Below are positions 57,520 through 64,000 of a stretch of DNA of 64,000 nt, piece by piece. Below the pieces are notes generated by a model. That model saw only the letters and a list, made by a program, of their open reading frames with translations. It ran no database searches and was not told the origin of the DNA. Origin of the DNA: Saxidomus purpurata (Eukaryota > Mollusca > Bivalvia > Venerida > Veneridae); contig JAFMSR010000012.1 of assembly GCA_022818135.1 (NCBI GenBank), forward strand, positions 6,449,358 through 6,513,357, given 5' to 3'. The position numbers and the translations under genes are program-made. How positions within the stretch are numbered: the stretch's first letter is position 1; each line of letters begins with the position of its first letter.

Positions 57520-59144
57520 TTATACCCCCGAAACAAAGTTAAGGGGGTATATAGGAGTCACCCGGTGGTTGGTCTGTCAGTGGGTTGGTTGGGCGGTCGA
57601 TGGACGGCCTGTTGCATTTTCCTTGTCTGGAGCATAACTTGAAAAGTACTTGTTGGAATTCAATACAACTTCATACAATGGTCAAACACATCGAGAGGAA
57701 GTGCAGTGCACAGGAAGCATAACTCTTTCTTGACAGAGTACAGAGTTATTGCGAAGTACAATATCTGTATTTTAGTTCTTTTTGCATTCATTACAGAGTT
57801 ATTGCCCTTTGTTACTTTTCCTTGTCCGGAGCATTACTTGAAAACTACTGGTTGGAATTCAATACAACTTCATACAATGGTCAAGCACATTTAGAGGAAG
57901 TGCAGTGCACAGGAAACATAACTCTATCTTAACTCATAACAGAGTTAATTCCTTTTGTTTCTTTTCCTTGTCCATAGCATAATTCGAAAACTACTGGCTG
58001 GAATTCAATACATTTTCATACAATGGTCAAGTACATTGAGAGGAAGTGTAGTGCACCATAACTCTTTCTTTAGTAATTACAGAGTCATTGCCCATTTTTA
58101 GCTCGACTTCTCAAAGAAAAGGGGAGCTATCCTACTCGCCCCGGCGTCTGTGTTGGCGTCACACCTTGGTTTTTCGTACCACCCCGCTTTAATTAAAAAG
58201 TTTAAGAGGTATGGCTTTGAAACTTACTATACTTGTTTACATCATTACCCCCATCTGTAGGCAAGAGAAGGTAACTCTGTCAGGGATTTTTTTTTTAATT
58301 AAGGCCCTTTATCGACTTCTTGGTTAAGGTTTTTCATACCAGTCCACTTTTTGACTAAACTGTTTGAGATATTAATTTGAAAGTTGGAATACTTGTAAAC
58401 CATCATGATCCCAAAACATGTGCAGGAGAAGGTAATTCTGTCAAGGATTTTATTTGAATTATGGCCCTTTTTGACCTAGAAACTCAGTTAAAATTTCATT
58501 CTTGTCCACTTGTTGACTTAACCATTTGAGATATTACTTTGAAAGTTGGACTACTTATGTACTCATTACCCCATCTGTAGACAAGAGAAGGTAACTCTGT
58601 CAAGGATTTGTTTTAAAAATTAAGGCCCTTTATCGACTTGGTTAATCTTGGTTAAGTTTTTCATTCTTGTCCACTTGTTGACTTTACCATTTGAGATATT
58701 ACTTTGAAAGTTGGAGTACTTATGTACCATCATGAGACCTATCTGTAAGCAAGAGAAGATAACTCTGTGAAAATGTTTCTTGATTTGTACTTAGAAATTC
58801 CTAGTTAAAGTCTTGTGTGCCCTTAACTGTCAAAGTTTTGTTTTATAGGCAAGCACTAAAAAGTCGAGCACGCTGTCCTACTGACAGCTCTTCTTACTTT
58901 TCCTTGTCCCAAAGCATAACTTGAAAACTGCTGGTTGGAATTCAATACAACTTCATACAATGGTCCAGCACAAAGAGAGCAGTGTACAAGAACCATAACT
59001 CTATCTTGACAAAGTACAGAGTTATTGCGAAGAACAATATCTGTATTTTAGTTCTTTTTGCAAGGTATTCTGCTACTAGAAACTTCCTCAGTTTATAAAG
59101 CAGTCTTTTGGGAGTATTAATCACATTTAGTGATAGGTCTGATT
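57520..59144 (+). mobile_element. Helitron-like element, family B copy 4, interrupted by family J
   Basis: Start TTATACCCCCGAAACAAAG, a degenerate GGTCTGTCAGTGGGTTGG tract and 146-bp-type units up to about 58093. The B sequence resumes at 58894 (TTACTTTTCCTTGTCC) and ends with CTTTTGGGAGTATTAATCAC and GTGATAGGTCTGATTT. It is the most diverged B copy, with a mutated terminus (GGTCTGATT for GCTCTAGTT), so the oldest. The element inside it must be younger. Confidence 0.7.
58094..58893 (+). mobile_element. Helitron-like element, family J, nested in B copy 4
   Basis: Starts TTTTTAGCTCGACTTCTC and pairs with GGGGAGCTAT. Units of about 150-160 bp contain GGTAACTCTGTCA(A/G)GGATT and AAGGCCCTTTATCGACTT. 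The 3' end has AAAGTCGAGC (inverted start copy), hairpin GCTGTC-CTACT-GACAGC and TCTTCTT, with one change from TCTTGTT. B core sequence flanks it on both sides. It shares ends and core phrases with families E and H. Confidence 0.72.
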
Positions 59145-59208
59145 TGCTTTGCTCAGAGTTCCATTGATTTACCGCTTATACATGCATATTAACAAGAAAG
59201 CGTAATGG

Positions 59209-59380
59209 TATATTCAGAAATGTTCCTTGACTCGACCTACACCAAAGAAGGGTCGGTTACTTGCCGTCCATTGGTCAAAGTTAATCAGTTTTGGTTGACT
59301 TATTGCTTTAATTATTCACCGGCCAATCAGAATGGCTCCTTCCTTAGTTGAGGTTGACTCGAGGAATGCTTCTGAATACA
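59209..59380. mobile_element. Fold-back MITE, about 172 bp
   Basis: The left 42 bases (TATTCAGAAATGTTCCTTGA, CTCGACC...AAGAAGG) and the right 42 bases (CCTTCCTTAG...GACTCGAGGA, ATGCTTCTGAATA) are inverted copies with several mismatches around a spacer of about 85 bases. TA lies at both edges, compatible with a TA target. It lies in Piezo intron 7. Confidence 0.55.
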
Positions 59381-59725
59381 GCCATTAGACATGCTGCTAT
59401 ATCTAGATAGAAATGAGTATCTAAATAACATATAGAGGCTGCAGTGTTTCTCTTAGCTTAAAAGAAGAATTTTTATATACAAATGGAATACTATAATAGT
59501 TGATATGCAGGGTTGTATGTTTCTGAGTAGTTGGATCAATTTTTGAAATAAAGAAAAATAATTAATGTATACATTATTACTGATGCAAGTTCAAACAATA
59601 GCATGTGCATATCACATTTTGTACACCACAGACTGTTACATACTGAGGGTTGACCCCAAACTGTGGTAACTTATACGAAATCAAGAATGACATACAATAG
59701 TTTTGCAGTCAACCCTCAATACTAC

Positions 59726-60397
59726 ACTACATACTGTTACATACTACATTTGCACACCAAAGACTGTACATACTACATTTGTACACGACAGACTGTACAT
59801 ACTACATTTGCACACCACAGACTGTACATACTACATTTGTACACCAAAGACTGTACATACTACATTTGTACACCAAAGACTGTACATACTACATTTGCAC
59901 ACCACAGACTGTACATACTACATTTGCACACCAAAGACTACATACTACATTTGTACACCAAAGACTGTACATACTACATTTGTACACCACAGACTGTACA
60001 TACTACATTTGCACACCAAAGACTGTACATACTACATTTGCACACCAAAGACTGTACATACTACATTTGTACACCACAGACTGTACATACTACATTTGCA
60101 CACCACAGACTGTACATACTACATTTGTACACCACAGACTGTACATACTACATTTGTACACCACAGACTGTACATACTACATTTGTACACCACAGACTGT
60201 ACATGTACACCACAGACTGTACATACTACATTTGTACACCACAGACTGTACATACTACATTTGTACTCCACAGACTGTACATACTACATTTGTACACCAG
60301 AGACTGTACATACTACATTTGTACACCAGAGACTGTACATACTACATTTGTACACCAGAGACTGTACATACTACATTTGTATACCACAGAATGTACA
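59726..60397. repeat. 29-bp minisatellite, left block
   Basis: About 22 units of ACTGTACATACTACATTTGT plus ACACCACAG. Occasional shortened units occur. Since 29 is not a multiple of three and the unit has no stop in any forward frame, all three forward frames stay open; these are not genes. It is the same satellite as 61015-63150, split by an inserted element. Confidence 0.95.
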
Positions 60398-60399
60398 TA

Positions 60400-61012
60400 T
60401 TGTATATCGTTTTTTTTTCACGTACATCAAATTTCGCGATTTTGGTCCTGTTTTAATTTTAGCGATTCTAATATTTGCGATTTTAAAAAAGTTGATTTTG
60501 ATTTTCGCGTTATTTTAACTGAGGGGGCCATTTACAATGACATCATTTTATAAAGGGAAAGTACTTTGTGACAGTGCTATAAACCGGTATCTCAAACTGC
60601 TCTGGTTGTTTTATTTGTTTGCTAAAATAAACAAGAAATAGTAATACTTCATCTATGTTAATTGAATGAATGGTATTTATGGCGCATCGATAATGACTTT
60701 CGCACTTTCGAGGAGATAGTTTTTACAGGTTTCAACTGTTTTAATGCTCAACTACCTTTAAAGGTTAATGTTCAATACCTGTCCTGATATTGCATTCAAG
60801 TAAGTAAGGTAAATAACTGACACTTTATTTAATATAATACTTATACAGTTCATGTTAGTTAATGTGCTAATCGTGAAACATGTATAACAGTCATGCAGAA
60901 CTTACAATTTCGCGAGATGTTGTACTTAATTTTCGCTGATTCTAAAGTTTGCGATTTTCACTGTTGTGAATATAGCGAAAGATAGACACACGCGAAAACA
61001 CCCGATATACAG
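60400..61012. mobile_element. 613-bp MITE-like element with TA target duplication, inside the 29-bp array
   Basis: Left end TTGTATATCG and right end CGATATACAG are inverted repeats (9 of 10), extended imperfectly by TTTTTTTTTCACGT and ACGCGAAAACACC. TA lies on both sides. Removing the element restores a 29-bp unit (GTACA-TA-CTATATTTGC), so the empty site can be read from the neighbouring units. The inside has several TTCGCGA/TCGCTGATT phrases and no coding capacity. TA targets are typical of Tc1/mariner-type MITEs; the superfamily is inferred. Confidence 0.7.
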
Positions 61013-61014
61013 TA

Positions 61015-63150
61015 CTATATTTGCATACCAGAGAATGTACATACTATATTTGCATACCACAGACTGTACATACTACATGTGTACACAAGAGACTGTACAT
61101 ACTACATGTGTACATCACAGACTGTAGATACTACATGTGTACACAAGAGACTGTACATACTACATGTGTACACCACAGACTGTACATACTACATGTGTAC
61201 ACCACATACTGTAGATACTACATGTGTACACAAGAGACTGTACATACTACATGTATACACCACAGACTGTAGATACTACATGTGTACACCACAGACTGTA
61301 CATACTACATGTGTACACCACATACTGTAGATACTACATGTGTACACCACAGACTGTACATACTATATGTGTACACCACAGACTGTAGATACTACATGTG
61401 TACACCACAGACTGTACATACTACATGTATACACCACAGACTGTAGATACTACATGTGTACACCACAGACTGTAGATACTACATGTGTACACCACATACT
61501 GTAGATACTACATCTGTACAAAAGGGACTGTACATACTACATGTATACACCACATGCTACATGTGTACACCACAGACTGTACATACTACATGTATACACC
61601 ATATACTACATGTGTACACCACAGACTGTACATACTACATGTGTACACCACAGACTGTACATACTACATGTGTACACAAGAGACTGTACATACTACATAT
61701 GTACACCACAGACTGTACATACATGTGTACACCACAGACTGTAGATACTACATGTGTACACAAGAGACTGTACATACTACATATATACACCACAGACTGT
61801 ACATACTACATATGTACACCAGAGACTGTACATACTACATGTATACACCACATACTCCATGTGTACACCACAGACTGTACATACTACATGTGTACACCAC
61901 AGACTGTACGTACTACATGTGTACACCACATACTGTACATACTACATGTATACACCACATACTACATGTGTTCACCACAGACTGTACATACTACATGTGT
62001 ACACCACAGACTGTACATACTACATATGTACACCACAGACTGTACATACTACATGTGTACACCACATACTACATGTGTACACCACAGACTGTACATACTA
62101 CATGTGTACACCACAGACTGTACATACTACATGTGTACACCACAGACTGTACATACTACATGTATACACCATATACTACATGTGTACACCACAGACTGTA
62201 CATACTACATGTGTACACAAGAGACTGTACATACTACGTGTGTACACCACAGACTGTAGATACTACATGTGTACACAAGAGACTGTACATACACATGTAT
62301 ACACCACATACACATGTGTACACCACAGACTGAACATACTACATGTGTACACAAGAGACTGTTCATACTACATGTGTACACCACAGACTGTACATACTAC
62401 ATATGTACACCACAGACTGTACATACTACATGTGTACACCATAGACTGTACATACTACATATGTACACCACAGACTGTACATACTACATTTGTACACCAC
62501 AGACTGTACATACTACATGTGTACACCACATACTGTACATACTACATGTGTACACAAGAAGCTGTACATACTACATGTGTACACCACAGACTGTACATAC
62601 TACATTTGTACACCACAGACTGTACATACTACATTTGTACACCACCGACTACATTTGTACATACATTACAGACTGTATATACTGCATTTGTACACAACAG
62701 ACTGTACATACTACATTTGTACATACATCACATACTGTACAAACTACATTTGCACAACACAGACTACTACATTTGTGTTCTAACTACATTTGTACACCAC
62801 AGAGTGTTACATTCTTAATTTAATCAACACAGAGTGTTACATACTTAATTTGTTCACCACAGACTGTTGTACATACTACATATGTACACTTCAGAGGTAC
62901 ACACCAAATGTGTACTCCACAAACTGTACATACTACATTTGTACATCACATACATTTGTTCACCACATATTTTACATACTATATATTTGTACCACACAGA
63001 ATATACATACTTCATTTGTACACCACATACTGCATTTGCATACCACAGACTGTACATACATTTTTATACAACAGACTACATACTATATTTGCATATCTCA
63101 TACTGTTCATATTAAATTTGTATACAACAGACTGTACATACAATATATAC
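61015..63150. repeat. 29-bp minisatellite, right block
   Basis: About 70 units. From 61060 to about 62480 most units carry TACATGTGTACAC, with sub-variants GTAGATAC and ACAAGAGACTG. After 62480 the TACATTTGTACAC type of the left block returns and the copies decay towards 63150. Short units (TACACCACATACTACATG) recur in the middle. The pattern shows local expansion of a variant. It ends about 190 bases before Piezo exon 8. Confidence 0.95.
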
Positions 63151-63343
63151 ATGACAGCCAAATTGTTTTCTTGTGTACTCTTCTCACTGTGTCCTTATAG
63201 TCTGTAACTCTCACATACACATGTTGTTCATCTTTTGTACAGCTTTGTTTAGAGTAACCAACTAAAAAGTCTCCAATTTTGGGGGTAAACCTTTCCTTTT
63301 GTTTCTACTTATTTATTATATGGTATTAATCGTTCATTTCTAG

Positions 63344-63565
63344 CATCTTGTAGAGTCTGAAGTTAGAGATTACAGTAGTATGGAACAATCGGTCAATGCT
63401 GATAGATCTGGGTCACCTACGATGCTTGCAACTGATGATGAGGTAGATCCTACTGATGAGACAGACGGACCACAGCATAAACAGAGTGAGAAAAGATCAC
63501 CATGGGTCTCCGCTCTTGTCTATATAATGGGACAGAGTTATGTCTTATCTCTGATTGCAATGATG
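63344..63565 (+). CDS. Piezo: Piezo coding exon 8 (linker and start of next TM bundle)
   Basis: Acceptor CGTTCATTTCTAG, donor GATG|GTAAGT, phase 0 at both ends. It encodes residues 354-427. It starts HLVESEVRDYSSMEQSVNAD, continues with the acidic stretch TDDEVDPTDETDG and KQSEKRSP, and ends WVSALVYIMGQSYVLSLIAM plus Met. The last part matches the conserved I.(D/G)QSYV..LIAMM segment of vertebrate Piezo (GHLIMDQSYVCALIAMM, from memory), where the second blade repeat begins. The downstream open frame past 63565 is intron. Confidence 0.9.
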
Positions 63566-64000
63566 GTAAGTGTTTCATGTACTTGTAAATTACTAGAAAT
63601 GCTCAGAGTTCAAAATATCCCAGAATACATCGGACAGACTTACCTGTAATTTTGAAAGTAGCCATAAACTTTTATTATAGCAAGAAAAAAGTGCTTATTT
63701 GGCTGACCAGTTAGCCAGCTATAGTTTGAGTGTGCTGACTGGTGAACAGACGGGATTTTGTTTCTGTGACTTTTTAAAATCTTTCTCAAATTTAGAGAGT
63801 AGCCTGGTCACTGGCTGTAAATTCCATTGACATTCTGAAGTCAGTGTTTTATATAAACATTGCCCAAATATTTTTCCTGGAGAAATGAATGAAAAGTGTG
63901 AAATCTTGGCATATCCTATTAGGAATAAATTTCTTTCATTGTAAATGAAACTGGATAGATCTGTAACCATGTCATGATGTATGTTTCTGTAATTTGACAG
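63566..64000. other. Start of Piezo intron 8, ending on a possible acceptor
   Basis: Begins with GTAAGT. No exon is seen inside. The last bases, TTTCTGTAATTTGACAG at 63984-64000, form a plausible acceptor, so exon 9 could begin at the next base beyond the window. Confidence 0.45.

Larger units (their letters stand above)
16706..64000 (+). other. Piezo: Piezo channel gene, 5' part (gene model, continues past window)
   Basis: Eight coding exons join with matching phases (1,1,1,2,2,0,0,0) into 427 codons without a stop. The product matches the N-terminal blade of animal Piezo channels, the large trimeric mechanically gated cation channels of the plasma membrane, which are normally above 2,000 residues. 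Landmarks: an N-terminal hydrophobic pair (residues 5-50), a third helix (61-88), LVLPD (127-131), PSAISAIYFLSFVLLATIW (exon 5), a helix with LVLHLYQFQFF, TTECSS...W...P (exon 6), a charged linker (315-400) and IMGQSYVLSLIAMM (end of exon 8). The order matches vertebrate PIEZO1/2 recalled from memory. The rest of the blade, the pore and the C-terminal domain lie beyond 64000. Introns are 0.3 to 19 kb and densely filled with mobile elements on the sense orientation. Confidence 0.9.

Noticed and set aside
59663..63207. Overlapping open frames in all forward frames, Tyr/Cys/Thr-rich
   Set aside because: Produced by the 29-bp satellite, which has no forward stops. All frames encode the same repeated 29-residue pattern, which is a mark of composition, not coding.

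Overview
The window is eukaryotic: genes are split by GT..AG introns, the sequence is AT-rich with abundant microsatellites and minisatellites, and there are no operons or bacterial-type genes. The repeat content (elements with tandem cores of about 145-180 bp that resemble the 'pearl'/HINE elements known from bivalves) and the protein similarity point to a mollusc, most likely a bivalve. The species cannot be named from sequence alone.

The main gene is the 5' part of a Piezo mechanosensitive cation channel on the + strand. Eight coding exons can be assembled with fully consistent splice phases: 16765-16837, 21732-21827, 24814-24945, 44059-44101, 44823-45260, 45570-45729, 54151-54267 and 63344-63565. 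Together they encode 427 residues, from the initiator Met through the first transmembrane bundles of the blade and an acidic/basic cytoplasmic linker. The window ends on TTTGACAG, a possible acceptor for exon 9. Exon 1 carries at least 59 bases of 5' UTR behind its own acceptor, so a non-coding first exon and the promoter lie further upstream and were not found.

At the left edge (1-1706, minus strand) is a broken MULE-type (Mutator-like) DNA transposase with two in-frame stops and at least two frameshifts. A 347-bp inverted-repeat insertion sits inside it. From about 1.7 to 15 kb the sequence is non-coding with scattered repeat relics.

The Piezo introns (0.3 to 19 kb) are filled with mobile and tandem DNA. 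About twenty copies from about ten sequence families share one architecture. It has a 5' terminal hairpin (usually followed by a GTC/CGTC-rich simple repeat), a core of 143-180 bp tandem units in most families, then a 3' copy of the 5' end in inverted orientation, a short 3' hairpin, and the terminus CTCTTGTT or CTCTAGTT. This fits non-autonomous Helitron-like elements (Helentron-associated, HINE/pearl type). All copies seen point the same way, along the Piezo sense strand, and two are nested in older copies. Other content includes a 5'-truncated LINE end, a BED-finger fragment, three or four MITE-like inverted-repeat elements (two with readable target duplications), a 45-bp-arm long hairpin, a degenerate tRNA-Arg-like unit inside one element, and six minisatellites with periods of 21, 22, 27, 29, 30/33 and 34/42 bp.

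The best candidate for something undescribed is this multi-family element system. Its cores repeatedly carry nuclear-receptor sites: TCAAGGTCA in several families and, in two, full palindromic estrogen-response-element sequences, one identical to the classical vertebrate vitellogenin ERE.
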